64,000 nt of DNA, taken from Enhydrobacter sp. GTDB lineage: Bacteria > Pseudomonadota > Alphaproteobacteria > Reyranellales > Reyranellaceae. The position numbers were made by a program, and so were the translations under genes. The notes beneath the pieces are model-generated. The model ran no database searches, was not told the origin of the DNA, and saw nothing but the letters and a program-made list of their open reading frames with translations. The stretch covers positions 80,695 to 144,694 of the forward strand of contig JAHCJV010000004.1 in NCBI GenBank assembly GCA_026126105.1, given 5' to 3'. Below are positions 25,329 through 36,024 of this stretch, one piece after another. Each line of letters begins with the position of its first letter. Positions within the stretch are counted from its first letter, which is position 1.

Positions 25329-26162
25329 CTAGGCTTTCGGCGCCAGCAGCGGCAATTCGACCAGCTCGAGGACTGCCTTTGCCTCTGCCACGACGTCCGA
25401 GGACGGAGCGGCGATGATGCCTGCGTCCAGGCGGCCCGCCGGTCGATATGGCTCGCCATTGAAGCGTACCGCCCGCCCGCCGGCTTCCGCCAACATCAGC
25501 GCCCCGGCGGCATGGTCCCAGGGCTTTGTCATTCGATAGAGGCTAAAGTCGAAAGTGCCTCTCAGGATCTCGATATATTCCCGACCGGCGCAACTGAGCG
25601 TGGTCAGTTCACCCAGTCTCTGACGTTGGCGGGGCGTCAACTGCCGGTCGATCTCCTTGCGGACCCGATAGCTGGCAAGACCTCTCGGCGGCCGGTCTGG
25701 CGCCTTACCGAGGATCGGAACACCATCGAGCGTCGTGCCCTGACCCTTGAGTGCGATCGCCAGCCGGTCGTTCGGCACGTCGAGTATCCAGCCGCCGACC
25801 GTCTCCCGATCGTGAACCAGCGCGACAATGATGGCGAAGCGGTCGCGCCCGGCGGCGAAATTGCTGGTTCCGTCGAGCGGATCGACGATCCAGCAGGTTT
25901 CGCCCGTCCGGGCGATCAGCTCGACCAATCCGGCATCGCCCTCCACTGCTTCCTCGCCCACCACCGGCACGCCGGGGAGGATTTTGGCCAGCCCGCTGGC
26001 GAGCCGCTGCTCGGCGGCGAGATCGGCCACGGTGACGAAATCGCCCGGGCGCTTCTGGCGGATGTCTTCCTTTGCGAGGTTTCGGAACCGGGGCAGCAGT
26101 TCGGCTGCCGCCGTCTCGCGCATCAGCTCGGCGACCCGCTGCGAATCGCCGGGCTTGAGCAT
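25329..26162 (-). CDS. Inositol monophosphatase family protein (IMPase/CysQ-like)
   Basis: 277-residue Mg-dependent Li-sensitive phosphatase fold. The three metal motifs are visible: VVGEEAVE (Glu70), the diagnostic DPLDGTSNF (94-102) and WDHAAGALMLAEAGG near residue 218. Possible substrates are inositol-1-phosphate, fructose-1,6-bisphosphate or 3'-phosphoadenosine phosphates; sequence alone does not decide. ATG 26162 is chosen because it lies five bases after the groES stop and gives a standard N-terminus; the frame is open further upstream through groES without meaning. It is probably co-transcribed with groES. Confidence 0.9.
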   Translation of the reverse strand: MLKPGDSQRVAELMRETAAAELLPRFRNLAKEDIRQKRPGDFVTVADLAAEQRLASGLAKILPGVPVVGEEAVEGDAGLVELIARTGETCWIVDPLDGTSNFAAGRDRFAIIVALVHDRETVGGWILDVPNDRLAIALKGQGTTLDGVPILGKAPDRPPRGLASYRVRKEIDRQLTPRQRQRLGELTTLSCAGREYIEILRGTFDFSLYRMTKPWDHAAGALMLAEAGGRAVRFNGEPYRPAGRLDAGIIAAPSSDVVAEAKAVLELVELPLLAPKA

Positions 26163-26167
26163 TCGCG

Positions 26168-26455
26168 TCAGCCGAGAATGCCGAAAAGATCCTCTTCCTT
26201 CAGGATCACGTGGTCGGCGCCATTGAGCTTGACCTCGGTGCCCGACCACTTGCCGTAGATCACCTTGTCTCCGACCTTGACGTCGAGCGGCTGCAGGCGG
26301 CCGTCCTCGAGGCGCTTGCCCTTTCCGACCGCGATCACCTCGCCCTGCATCGGCTTTTCCTGCGCCGTGTCGGGGATGATGATGCCCGACTTCGTCTTGG
26401 TCTCGGCGGTCATCGGCTTGAGCAGCAAACGATCATGCAACGGCTTGAAATTCAT
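26168..26455 (-). CDS. groES: Co-chaperonin GroES (no groEL adjacent)
   Basis: 95-residue Hsp10: [13 protein letters not shown], the mobile loop [19 protein letters not shown], then [26 protein letters not shown] and the end [12 protein letters not shown]. It caps the GroEL chamber in ATP-driven folding. It is normally followed by groEL; here its downstream neighbour is the IMPase-like gene and its upstream neighbour hflX, so it is an orphan copy, probably a paralogue with the main groESL elsewhere. The 56-base upstream gap shows no CIRCE-type inverted repeat by eye. Confidence 0.95.
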   Translation of the reverse strand: MNFKPLHDRLLLKPMTAETKTKSGIIIPDTAQEKPMQGEVIAVGKGKRLEDGRLQPLDVKVGDKVIYGKWSGTEVKLNGADHVILKEEDLFGILG

Positions 26456-26511
26456 GGTGTTTCCCCTTTTCTCGAACAGGCGCCGCTTATAGGAAGCGGT
26501 CGTGCCGGGTG

Positions 26512-27876
26512 TCAACGCGCGCCCTTCTCCGATTGCCGGCGCTCGAATTGGGCCGTGGCGGCGGCATCCAACGCCACCGTCAGATGGGCGACTTCGCCTT
26601 CGTCGTGGCGGCTGCGCACCTCGCCGTGGCGATAAAGCCAGGCGAGGGTCGCGCCATCGCTGAGCGGCACCGAGACCTCGCGAGCCTCCGCGTCCCTGGT
26701 CAGTAGATCCTCGATCGCGTTCAGCAGCGGCTCTACGCCCTCGCCGCTCAGGGCGGATACCGGAAACTGGCGCGTGCGTTCGGGGCCGATGGAGGTGCGG
26801 ATCTGCAGTATCCCGCGCTGCTCGAGCGGCAGCGCATCGATCTTGTTGAGTGCCTCGATCATCGGCGTGCCGCCGCCCTCCTCGATGGCGCCGAGCGCGC
26901 TGAGCACCTCCTCGACATCGATGCGCTGGCGCTCCGAGTCCGGATGAGCGATGTCGCGCACATGAACGATCAGGTCGGCTTCCACGACCTCCTCCAGCGT
27001 GGCGCGGAAAGCGGCGACCAGATGTGTCGGAAGGTCGGACACGAAGCCGACGGTGTCGGATATCACGCACTCCCGCCCGCCGGGCAGCTTGATCACGCGC
27101 ATCGTCGGGTCGAGCGTCGCGAACAACAGGTTCTTGGCGAAGACATCCGCGCCGGACAGGCGATTGAACAGCGTCGACTTGCCGGCATTGGTATAGCCGA
27201 CCAGCGCCACCGTCGGCAGCCGGGCCTTCTTGCGGCCCGAGCGATTCACCGCGCGGGTACGGCGTACACCGTCCAGGTCGCGCTTGATCCGCACGATGCG
27301 CTCGCCGATCAGGCGGCGGTCGATCTCGATCTGGCTTTCGCCGGGACCACCGAGAAAGCCGAAGCCGCCGCGCTGGCGCTCCAGGTGGGTCCACGACCGG
27401 ACCAGCCGGCCGCGCTGATAGTCGAGCGCAGCAAGCTCGACCTGCAGTCGACCTTCGTGGGTCCGGGCGCGAGCGCCGAAGATCTCGAGGATGAGGCCCG
27501 TGCGGTCGATGACCTTGGTGTTCCAGGCCTTCTCGAGATTACGCTGCTGGACGGGCGTGAGCCGGTCGTCGACGACGACAAGGCCGATTCCCAGCCGTTC
27601 CACCGCCTCCCTGACGCGCTCCACGACGCCCTTGCCGATCAGCGTCGCCGGCGTAACCCTCCGCAGCGGCACCGACTGCCTCCACTGCACGTCGAGGTCG
27701 ATCGCCCGGGCAAGCCCCACCGCCTCCTCGAGCTTGGAATCGCTGCCGCGCTGATTGCCAGTGCGCGGGCCTTGGACGTAAGGGCTCAGGACGGCGGCGA
27801 CCGTCGCGGGGCGCACCGTCTCCTTCAGCGCGCGGCGGCGCGCCTCAAGCTCGTGTTGCTCGATGTCGTCGGTCAA
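26512..27876 (-). CDS. hflX: GTPase HflX (ribosome-splitting factor)
   Basis: 454-residue TRAFAC GTPase. The N-terminal HflX domain has the glycine-rich linker [18 protein letters not shown]. The G domain holds G1 [11 protein letters not shown]2/switch TLDPTMR, G3 DTVGFV and G4 NKID. It rescues stalled or heat-damaged ribosomes. The likely start is a TTG at 27876-27874, two bases after the hfq stop; an in-frame ATG at 27957 would bury the first 27 codons inside hfq and gives an uncharacteristic Cys/Arg-rich leader. The hfq-hflX order is conserved across proteobacteria. Confidence 0.93.
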   Translation of the reverse strand: MTDDIEQHELEARRRALKETVRPATVAAVLSPYVQGPRTGNQRGSDSKLEEAVGLARAIDLDVQWRQSVPLRRVTPATLIGKGVVERVREAVERLGIGLVVVDDRLTPVQQRNLEKAWNTKVIDRTGLILEIFGARARTHEGRLQVELAALDYQRGRLVRSWTHLERQRGGFGFLGGPGESQIEIDRRLIGERIVRIKRDLDGVRRTRAVNRSGRKKARLPTVALVGYTNAGKSTLFNRLSGADVFAKNLLFATLDPTMRVIKLPGGRECVISDTVGFVSDLPTHLVAAFRATLEEVVEADLIVHVRDIAHPDSERQRIDVEEVLSALGAIEEGGGTPMIEALNKIDALPLEQRGILQIRTSIGPERTRQFPVSALSGEGVEPLLNAIEDLLTRDAEAREVSVPLSDGATLAWLYRHGEVRSRHDEGEVAHLTVALDAAATAQFERRQSEKGAR

Positions 27877-27877
27877 A

Positions 27878-28120
27878 TCAGCCGTCGGCCTTGTCCCCGT
27901 CGAACAACTGCACGGGCGTAACCGGCATGATGGTCGAGATCGCGTGCTTGTAGACAAGCTGCGAATGACCGTCGCGGCGCAGCAGCACCGAGAAGTTGTC
28001 GAACCAGGTGACGATCCCCTGCAGTTTCACGCCGTTGACGAGGAAGATTGTGACCGGCGTCTTGTTCTTGCGCAGATGGTTCAGGAATACATCCTGAACG
28101 TTTTGTGCCTTTTCGCTCAT
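27878..28120 (-). CDS. hfq: RNA chaperone Hfq
   Basis: 80-residue Sm-like protein that forms the hexamer pairing small RNAs with mRNAs. The Sm1 motif covers [21 protein letters not shown] and the Sm2 motif is VYKHAIST. The length is that of alphaproteobacterial Hfq, with a short C-terminal tail. It is followed at once by hflX on the same strand; a 105-base gap upstream (28121-28225) should contain its promoter. Confidence 0.97.
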   Translation of the reverse strand: MSEKAQNVQDVFLNHLRKNKTPVTIFLVNGVKLQGIVTWFDNFSVLLRRDGHSQLVYKHAISTIMPVTPVQLFDGDKADG

Positions 28121-28225
28121 GTTCTTGGCCTCTTGCTGGGCATCCGACGGAAAGAAACCGTCAGTTTGGAAGGCGTGGGCCTGCTACCCACTGCCGAGTT
28201 GGAACAAATATAGGCGTCGTCGAGG

Positions 28226-28882
28226 TCAAAGCAATGCCGTGAGTTCATGACAATCGCGCGCATGAAGGCGCGGCGGGAATTCGCGCAGCCGTTCCGACAT
28301 GATGTCCACGCTGCCGAAAAAGACCGGCAGGACGCCGGCAGCGTGCGCGCATTTCAGATCCGCCGGGGTGTCGCCTACCATCCATACCGACAAGTCGGGG
28401 GCAATTCCCGTGCCGTCGAGGGCGAGGAAGATCGGATCGGGTGCGGGTTTGTCGCGCAGGGCATCCTTGGCACCGACTGCCCTGGCAATCCATCTGTCCC
28501 AGCCGAGATGGGCGACCTCCGTGCGCAGATTATCGCCGAACTTGTTGCTCACCACGGCGACATAGCACCCCGCGGCGACGGCACGCGCCAGGAGTCGATC
28601 GGCGCCCGGCAGCGGCTCGAGCCGGTCCAGATGGATGCGGCGGAATGTATCGTAGAACACGGCCTCCGCCTCGCCCGCCCGCTCGCCGAACAGCGTCGGG
28701 AAATGATCGCGCAGCGACCCGTGTGCGCGATCGCGGACTTCCTGTGCAGTCCATGGGGGCTTGCCCAAGGACCTGAAGGTGTCGTTGTAGCACTCGATGA
28801 TGGTGGGCCACGTGTTCACCAGCGTGTTGTCCCAATCGAACAGGATGGCCTTCGGCCGTTCGATGTCGGCCGGCCGGGTCAC
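28226..28882 (-). CDS. HAD family hydrolase (phosphoglycolate phosphatase-like)
   Basis: 218-residue haloacid-dehalogenase phosphatase. Motif I is FDWDNTLVNTW (nucleophile Asp16, general acid Asp18), with a helical C1 cap after it. Motif II is VVSNKFG, motif III lysine lies in LRDKPAPDPIF, and motif IV is MVGDTPADLKCA. Similar to phosphoglycolate or pyrophosphate phosphatases; the substrate is unknown. It starts at a GTG overlapping the stop of the D-amino-acid transaminase by four bases (GTGA), so the two are coupled. Confidence 0.9.
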   Translation of the reverse strand: MTRPADIERPKAILFDWDNTLVNTWPTIIECYNDTFRSLGKPPWTAQEVRDRAHGSLRDHFPTLFGERAGEAEAVFYDTFRRIHLDRLEPLPGADRLLARAVAAGCYVAVVSNKFGDNLRTEVAHLGWDRWIARAVGAKDALRDKPAPDPIFLALDGTGIAPDLSVWMVGDTPADLKCAHAAGVLPVFFGSVDIMSERLREFPPRLHARDCHELTALL

Positions 28883-29742
28883 GTGACTGCCTCGCCCTCG
28901 GAGGCGAAGCGGACATATTCCTCGCGCAGCCGGCGTGCCGTCGAACCAACCTTGCCGTCGCCGACCTTGTCGCCGTCGATCTTCACCACCGGCGTCACGA
29001 ACGACGTGGCACTGGTGATGAAGGCCTCCTTCGCCTTCTTTGCCTCCGCCAGGGTGAACGGCCGCTCGACGAGCTTCAGCTGCAGGTCGGTGGCGATCTT
29101 CTTCAGCGTTCCGCGCGTGATTCCGGCCAGGATGCCGTTGTCGGTCTGGCGGGTGACCAGCTCGTTGTCGGGAGTCACGATCCAGGCGTTGGTCGAGGCG
29201 CCCTCGGTGATGCAGCCGCTGTCGTCGATCAGCCATGCCTCGTAGGCGCCGCCTTCGCGCGCCGCCTGCTTGGCAAGCACGTTCGGCAGCAAAGCGATCG
29301 TCTTGATGTCGCAACGCTCCCACCGGATGTCGGGATGGCTCTTCACCGCCACGCCGGGGCCCGGATCGGCGCCCAGATGCCTCGTATTCTTGGTCGTCAG
29401 CACGAGGGCGGGCTTGACCGGTGTCGTCGGAAACGCATGGTCCCGCCGCGCGACGCCCCGTGTCACCTGCATGTAGATCAGCCCGTCGCGCAGGCGGTTG
29501 CGCCGCATCAGTTCGCGCATGATGAAGCCCAGGGCCGGCCGAGCCACGGGCCAGTCGATACGCAGCTCGCGCAACGACCGCTCGAGCCGGTCGATGTGCG
29601 GCGTCTCGTCGATCAGCCGGCCGTCGCGCACGCCGACGACCTCGTAGACGCCGTCCGCCAGCTGGTAGCCGCGATCCTCGACATGGACGCTCGCATGGCG
29701 GTGATCGACGTAGCGTCCGTTGACATAGGCGTAACGCGCCAT
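28879..29742 (-). CDS. dat: D-amino-acid transaminase
   Basis: 287-residue fold-type IV PLP aminotransferase. The N-terminus YAYVNGRYV...HVEDRGYQLADGVYEVV is typical of DAAT. The PLP lysine is Lys147 in RCDIKTIALLPNVLAKQ, and the cofactor-binding loops EGASTNAWIV and GITRGTLKKI follow. It interconverts D-alanine and D-glutamate with their 2-oxo acids, supplying D-amino acids for peptidoglycan. A branched-chain or 4-amino-4-deoxychorismate lyase role is less likely given the DIKT signature. It lies three bases after ntrX on the same strand. Confidence 0.93.
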   Translation of the reverse strand: MARYAYVNGRYVDHRHASVHVEDRGYQLADGVYEVVGVRDGRLIDETPHIDRLERSLRELRIDWPVARPALGFIMRELMRRNRLRDGLIYMQVTRGVARRDHAFPTTPVKPALVLTTKNTRHLGADPGPGVAVKSHPDIRWERCDIKTIALLPNVLAKQAAREGGAYEAWLIDDSGCITEGASTNAWIVTPDNELVTRQTDNGILAGITRGTLKKIATDLQLKLVERPFTLAEAKKAKEAFITSATSFVTPVVKIDGDKVGDGKVGSTARRLREEYVRFASEGEAVT

Positions 29743-29745
29743 GAC

Positions 29746-31170
29746 CTACTCTCCTCCTGCCGGCGCCGTCGCCTCGATGCTTCGCTCCTCTCCGCCGCCG
29801 CCGTGCAGCCCGAGAGACTTCAGCTTCCGGTGAAGGGCCGAGCGCTCCATGCCGACGAAGGTCGCGGTGCGCGAGATGTTGCCGCCGAAGCGCGTGACCT
29901 GGGCCAGGAGATACTCGCGCTCGAACACCTCGCGCGCTTCGCGCAACGGGAGCTGCATGATCTCCCCGCCCTTCTCCCAGCGCAGCACCGACGGCGCATC
30001 CTCGCTGACGTCGCTGGGCAGCACGTCCGCCCGTATCGGTCCGCCGCCGACAGGCGCCAGGATCAGCAGCCGCTCGATCACGTTGCGCAGTTGCCGCACG
30101 TTGCCCGGCCAGTCGTGGCCCTGCAGCGCCGCCAGCGTGTCCTCGCCCAATGGCCGCGTCGGGAGGCCAGTGGCATCGGCCACGCGGCTCAGCAGCTCCG
30201 TCGCCAGCTCGGGAATGTCCTCACGGCGCTCGCTGAGCGGCGGTATGCGCAAGGATACTACATTGAGGCGATGGAAGAGTTCCTCGCGGAAGCGGGTGGC
30301 GGCTATCTCCTCCTGCAGCGCGCGTGTCGTGGCGGCGAGCACGCGGACGTCGACTTCGACCCGCGTCTTGCCGCCGTCGCGGGCGTAGGACTGCTCGTGC
30401 AGCAACCGCGCCAGCCTGCCTTGCAGCGGCAGAGGCAGATCCGCCACCTCCTTGAGCAGCAGCGTGCCGCCATGGGCAAGCTCGAACGCTCCGGAGACGC
30501 GGAGGGAATCGCCGTCGGATGCGGTGTCCGTCCCGAACAGCTCGATCTCGAGACGCTCTGCCGGCAAGGTCGAACAGTTCACGACGACAAACGGCCCGTC
30601 TGCTCGCTTGGATCCCCTGTGGATCAGCCTGGCGACCGTCTCTTTTCCGGCGCCCGACGCGCCGGTGATCAGCACGCGGCTACCCATCGGCGCGACGCGC
30701 TCGATCTGGCTGCGGACGCTGGCAGCCTCGCTCGACGCCCCGACGAACTCCACCTCGCCGCCGGCCCGCCGGCGCAGCGTGGCGTTCTCGCGCCGCAACC
30801 GGTCGGCCTCGACCGCGCGGTCGACGACAAGCAGCAGCCGGTCCGCCTTGAAAGGCTTCTCGATGAAGTCGTAGGCACCGTTCTTGATGGCCGAAACGGC
30901 GGTGTCGATCGTGCCGTGACCGCTGATCATCACGACCGGAATCGGCGGATCTTCGCGCCTGATTTCCCCGAGCAGCTGGAGACCGTCCATCTCGCTACCC
31001 TGAAGCCAGACGTCGAGAATGACGAGCGCCGGTCGCCGTTGACGCACGGCCTCCATCGCTTCCGTGCTGTTGTGCGCGCGCCGGGCCGTGTGGCCTTCAT
31101 CCTCCAGGATGCCCGCGATCAGCGTGCAGATGTCGCGTTCGTCGTCGACGATAAGGATATCGTGGCCCAT
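29746..31170 (-). CDS. ntrX: Response regulator NtrX with degenerate AAA+ domain
   Basis: 474-residue NtrC-family regulator. Receiver: phospho-acceptor Asp53 in LVILDVWLQG, with Lys in FIEKPFKADR. The AAA+ module has Walker A GASGAGKE and the arginine-finger region FREELFHRLNV. A C-terminal Fis-type HTH follows (FGGNISRTATFVGMERSALHRKLK). The GAFTGA loop that contacts sigma-54 is missing; the spot reads SDGDSLRVSGAFE. The Walker B acidic pair is changed to Lys-Glu (TLLLKEVADLP). It therefore probably does not remodel sigma-54 and may bind DNA as a conventional regulator. It is the partner of NtrY just upstream and last of the ntr set. Confidence 0.95.
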   Translation of the reverse strand: MGHDILIVDDERDICTLIAGILEDEGHTARRAHNSTEAMEAVRQRRPALVILDVWLQGSEMDGLQLLGEIRREDPPIPVVMISGHGTIDTAVSAIKNGAYDFIEKPFKADRLLLVVDRAVEADRLRRENATLRRRAGGEVEFVGASSEAASVRSQIERVAPMGSRVLITGASGAGKETVARLIHRGSKRADGPFVVVNCSTLPAERLEIELFGTDTASDGDSLRVSGAFELAHGGTLLLKEVADLPLPLQGRLARLLHEQSYARDGGKTRVEVDVRVLAATTRALQEEIAATRFREELFHRLNVVSLRIPPLSERREDIPELATELLSRVADATGLPTRPLGEDTLAALQGHDWPGNVRQLRNVIERLLILAPVGGGPIRADVLPSDVSEDAPSVLRWEKGGEIMQLPLREAREVFEREYLLAQVTRFGGNISRTATFVGMERSALHRKLKSLGLHGGGGEERSIEATAPAGGE

Positions 31171-31202
31171 GGCTCTTCAAGTCGCCCGCGGGGGGCAGCG
31201 GG

Positions 31203-33434
31203 TCATTGTGCGGCGGTCGCTTGAGCGCGCGCCGACGCGATTTCCTTCGCGTCGCGACGGAATACCAGACTGATGCGTGCGCCGCCAGTCTCCCGGTCCT
31301 CGAGCGTCAGGAGCCCGCCGTGGTCCTCCATGATCTTCTTGACGATTGCAAGACCGAGGCCGGTGCCCTTGCTGCGCGTCGTCATGTAGGGCTCGGTCAG
31401 GCGTTCGCGTCCTTCGACCGGCAGGCCCTTGCCGTTGTCCTGCACGACAATCCGCACGATTGCACCTTCGTCCTTCAGGGACAGGGAAATCTCGCCCTGT
31501 GGCAGCACGACACCCGGTCTGGCCACGCGCCCCTCGATCGCCTCTGCGGCGTTCTTCAGGATGTTGGTCAGGACCTGGCTCACCTGCCGACGGTCGCAGA
31601 TCAGCGGCACGGAATGATCCGGCAGCTCGGAGACATAGCGGATCGCGGCGTTGCCGTTGCGCTGCAGGAACAGGGCCTGCTGGCACAGCTCCTTGGCGTC
31701 TTCCGGCTGCACGGTGGGCCGGGGCATGCGCGCGAAGGAGGAGAACTCGTCGACCATCCGGCCGATGTCGCCGACCTGGCGGATGATGGTGTCGGTGCAG
31801 GTCGTGAATGTCTCGGGATCTTCCTTGATCTGCTTGAGATAGCGGCGCTTCAGCCGCTCGGCCGAAAGCTGGATGGGCGTCAGGGGATTCTTGATCTCGT
31901 GCGCGATGCGCCGCGCGACGTCTCCCCATGCCGCCATGCGCTGCGCCGACATGAGATCGGTGACGTCGTCGAACGTTACCACCGAGCCGGCATCCGATGC
32001 CGCGCTGATCCGCACGAGCAGGATCCGCCGCGTGCCGCCCTGCAGGATCTCGATCTGCCCCTGCGTCACGCGACCGGGCCGCTCCGCCGCCTGCGCGACG
32101 AGCGGCGCAAGGGCCGGCATGACCTCGATCACCGGACGGTCCAGGACGCCGTCCTCGGGCAGCGCCAGGAGCTCGAGCGCGGAGCGATTGGTCCGAGCCA
32201 CGAAGCCCGCCGCGTCGACGCTCAAGACGCCGGCCGAGACGCCGGCCAACACCGCATCGGTGAGCCGGCGACGGGTGTCGAGCTCCTTGTTCGCATCGAT
32301 CAGCTCCCGGCGCTGCTGCTCGATCTGGCTGGCCATGCGGTTGAAGGAGCGCGCCAGCTGGCCCAGCTCGTCGTTTGGCGGGCCCTCCTCGACGCGCACC
32401 GACAGGTCACCGCCGCGCATCTGCTCGGCAGCCGACATCAGCCCGCCGATAGGCTCCGTCAGGCGTGTCGCGAACTGGATCGCCAGCCACATCGCGGCCA
32501 GCAGCATCAGGAAGGCAATGGCGCCGCAGACCACGAACATGATGAGCTGGCCCTGCTCCAGCCGTGACTCGATCTGGGAGTAGAACTTGCCGGCGAGCTC
32601 GATGCTCTTGATGTAGTCGACGACCCGGAGATCGACGGAATGGCCGGTCACCAGGAAGTATGGCTCGCCGACGAACAGCTGCATGATGAAGTAGGCCCCA
32701 CGTGGCGATTCGAGCTGAATCGGCGCACCTTGGTTGACCGTCTGCCAGAGATACTGCTGCCCCGGCACGGGATCGGCAAGCGGCTCGGCACCGGGTGCGA
32801 CGGCCCGGGCGATCAGGCCCTGGTCGGCATGGATGAGATCGGCCTCGATCATGGCCCGTCCGCCGAGCAGCTCCGTCAGGGCTTCGGTGACGGCGGCGCC
32901 ATCCTTGAGCGACTCGAGCCCGTGCTCCTGCAAGGGGGCGGAGATCGCCGCGATGTCGCGCAGGATCTCGGATTCGCGTGCGCGCCGGACCGGCTCGCCG
33001 ATTGCGCGCGCTGCCTCGAACGACGTCTGCGCCGGCTTCACCACGAAGTCGGTGAAGTTGACGAACAGCAGCGCCATGATGATCGCCACGATCAGCGTCG
33101 GCAGGAGCGTGAACACGCCGCACAGCAGGACGAGCCGCATATGCAGGCGAGACCCCGCGGCACCCCGGCGCCGGTCCAGCCAGATCTGCGTCATCCGCCC
33201 GCCGAGCAATGCCACCAGCGCCATCGCGATGACGAGGTCGGCAACCAGCAGGCCGGTCATCCAGCCGCTCGTGCCGAAGTACGTCGGCACGAGCCCGGCG
33301 ATCCAGGCATAGGTCGCGGTGCCTGCCACGAAAGCGAGGACGGCAAGCGATGCCGCAGCGACACGGCCCGTCATCCCTCGGCCGAGGCTGCTCATCCTGT
33401 CGCCCCAGCGTGAAACGCCTAGCGAAGCTGTCAC
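31203..33434 (-). CDS. ntrY: Nitrogen-regulation sensor histidine kinase NtrY
   Basis: 743-residue membrane sensor kinase. Several TM helices precede about residue 110. A periplasmic/extracytoplasmic loop runs to about 310 and a further TM helix to about 335. HAMP follows (LTEPIGGLMSAAEQMRGGDL), then PAS (about 390-490). The phospho-accepting His is near 510 in RRIAHEIKNPLTPIQLSAE, and the HATPase domain has QVLTNILKNAAEA, DNGKGLP and TGLGLAIVKKI. It phosphorylates NtrX. The GTG at 33434, four bases after ntrC, is taken as start; ATG 33395 is a good alternative. Nitrogen or redox is the usual signal in this family. Confidence 0.93.
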   Translation of the reverse strand: MTASLGVSRWGDRMSSLGRGMTGRVAAASLAVLAFVAGTATYAWIAGLVPTYFGTSGWMTGLLVADLVIAMALVALLGGRMTQIWLDRRRGAAGSRLHMRLVLLCGVFTLLPTLIVAIIMALLFVNFTDFVVKPAQTSFEAARAIGEPVRRARESEILRDIAAISAPLQEHGLESLKDGAAVTEALTELLGGRAMIEADLIHADQGLIARAVAPGAEPLADPVPGQQYLWQTVNQGAPIQLESPRGAYFIMQLFVGEPYFLVTGHSVDLRVVDYIKSIELAGKFYSQIESRLEQGQLIMFVVCGAIAFLMLLAAMWLAIQFATRLTEPIGGLMSAAEQMRGGDLSVRVEEGPPNDELGQLARSFNRMASQIEQQRRELIDANKELDTRRRLTDAVLAGVSAGVLSVDAAGFVARTNRSALELLALPEDGVLDRPVIEVMPALAPLVAQAAERPGRVTQGQIEILQGGTRRILLVRISAASDAGSVVTFDDVTDLMSAQRMAAWGDVARRIAHEIKNPLTPIQLSAERLKRRYLKQIKEDPETFTTCTDTIIRQVGDIGRMVDEFSSFARMPRPTVQPEDAKELCQQALFLQRNGNAAIRYVSELPDHSVPLICDRRQVSQVLTNILKNAAEAIEGRVARPGVVLPQGEISLSLKDEGAIVRIVVQDNGKGLPVEGRERLTEPYMTTRSKGTGLGLAIVKKIMEDHGGLLTLEDRETGGARISLVFRRDAKEIASARAQATAAQ

Positions 33435-33438
33435 CTGC

Positions 33439-34910
<1,472 letters not shown>

Positions 34911-34914
<4 letters not shown>

Positions 34915-36023
34915 GTAGCAGCCTGCGGCGATTGCATCGGCAGCATCACGCGGAAGGTGGTGCGGCCGGGTTCGCTGTCATATTCGATGGCGCCGCCGTG
35001 ATCGTTGATGATCTTGGCGACGAGGGCGAGGCCGAGACCGGTGCCGGTCGGCTTGTTGGTGACGAAGGCGTCGAACAGGTGGGAGCGCAGCTCGTCGGAC
35101 ACGCCGCGGCCATTGTCGCGCACCGACACGACCAGCGGCAGATTCACTTTCGCCACCTGTCCGGGCACGGCGAGCCGCAGGCCGTGCTTGTAGGCGGTCG
35201 AGAGCTCGATCTCGCGCTCGACATCGCCCGGCACCTCGCAGGCATTCTTCACCAGGTTCAGGAACACCTGGATGAGCTGGTCGCGGTCGCCGAACACATC
35301 GGGCAGCGACGGGTCGTAGCTCTCGATGAAGCGCACGTTCTTGCCGAAGCCGTTCTGCGACAGCCGGCGGACGTGATTGAGGACCTGGTGGATGTTGAGC
35401 GGGCCGCGATCGATCGGCCTGCCCTCGGCGAAGGCCTCCATGCGGTCGACCAGTGCGACGATCCGGTCGGTCTCCTCGCAGATCAGCGTCGTGAGCTCGC
35501 GCTCGCTGTCCGGCACCGACTGCTCGAGCAACTGGGCCGCGCCGCGGATGCCCGACAACGGGTTCTTCACCTCGTGCGCCAGCATGGCGGCGAGCGCGCT
35601 GACCGAGCGGGCGGCGCTGCGGTTCGACATCTGGCGGTCGATGCTGCGCGCGATCGACTGCTCGACGAGCGAAAGCGCGACCAGACCGTTGCTTTCGACG
35701 ATCGGCGAGAGACGAAGTCCGCAGAATCGGTTGCCGATGCGCGGGGAGCTCAAGGTGACGCCGTTCTCCGCGACGGCCCCGCCAGTCGCCAGAACCTGCT
35801 CGAGCAGCGAGAAGAGCGGTGAATCCTCGGGAACGAACTCGGTCATCGCATGGCTGATCAGGCGCGCGCGTCCGACACCGAAGAACTGCTCCGCGGAGAG
35901 GTTCGCGTAATGGATCACGCCCTCGCCATCGACCACCACGACCGCCTCCGACAGCGAGTCGAGGATCGACGTGGAAAACTGATCGCTCAGCGCGCTGGCC
36001 CGCGTGAGAGTGCGAACGGGCAT
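34911..36023 (-). CDS. ntrB: Nitrogen-regulation sensor histidine kinase NtrB
   Basis: 370-residue soluble kinase/phosphatase. PAS domain at about 15-120 ([20 protein letters not shown]), phospho-accepting His150 in [21 protein letters not shown] box [13 protein letters not shown] boxes RDNGRGVS and [11 protein letters not shown]. No membrane segments, as expected for the PII-controlled NtrB. ATG 36023 is one base after the dusB stop; the frame is open further upstream within dusB but only as an overlap. It controls NtrC. Confidence 0.96.
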
Positions 36024-36024
36024 G

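Noticed and set aside
26168..27394. 408-codon reading running from hflX into groES
   Set aside because: Only its last 95 codons (GroES) are meaningful; the upstream part is an off-frame reading of hflX.
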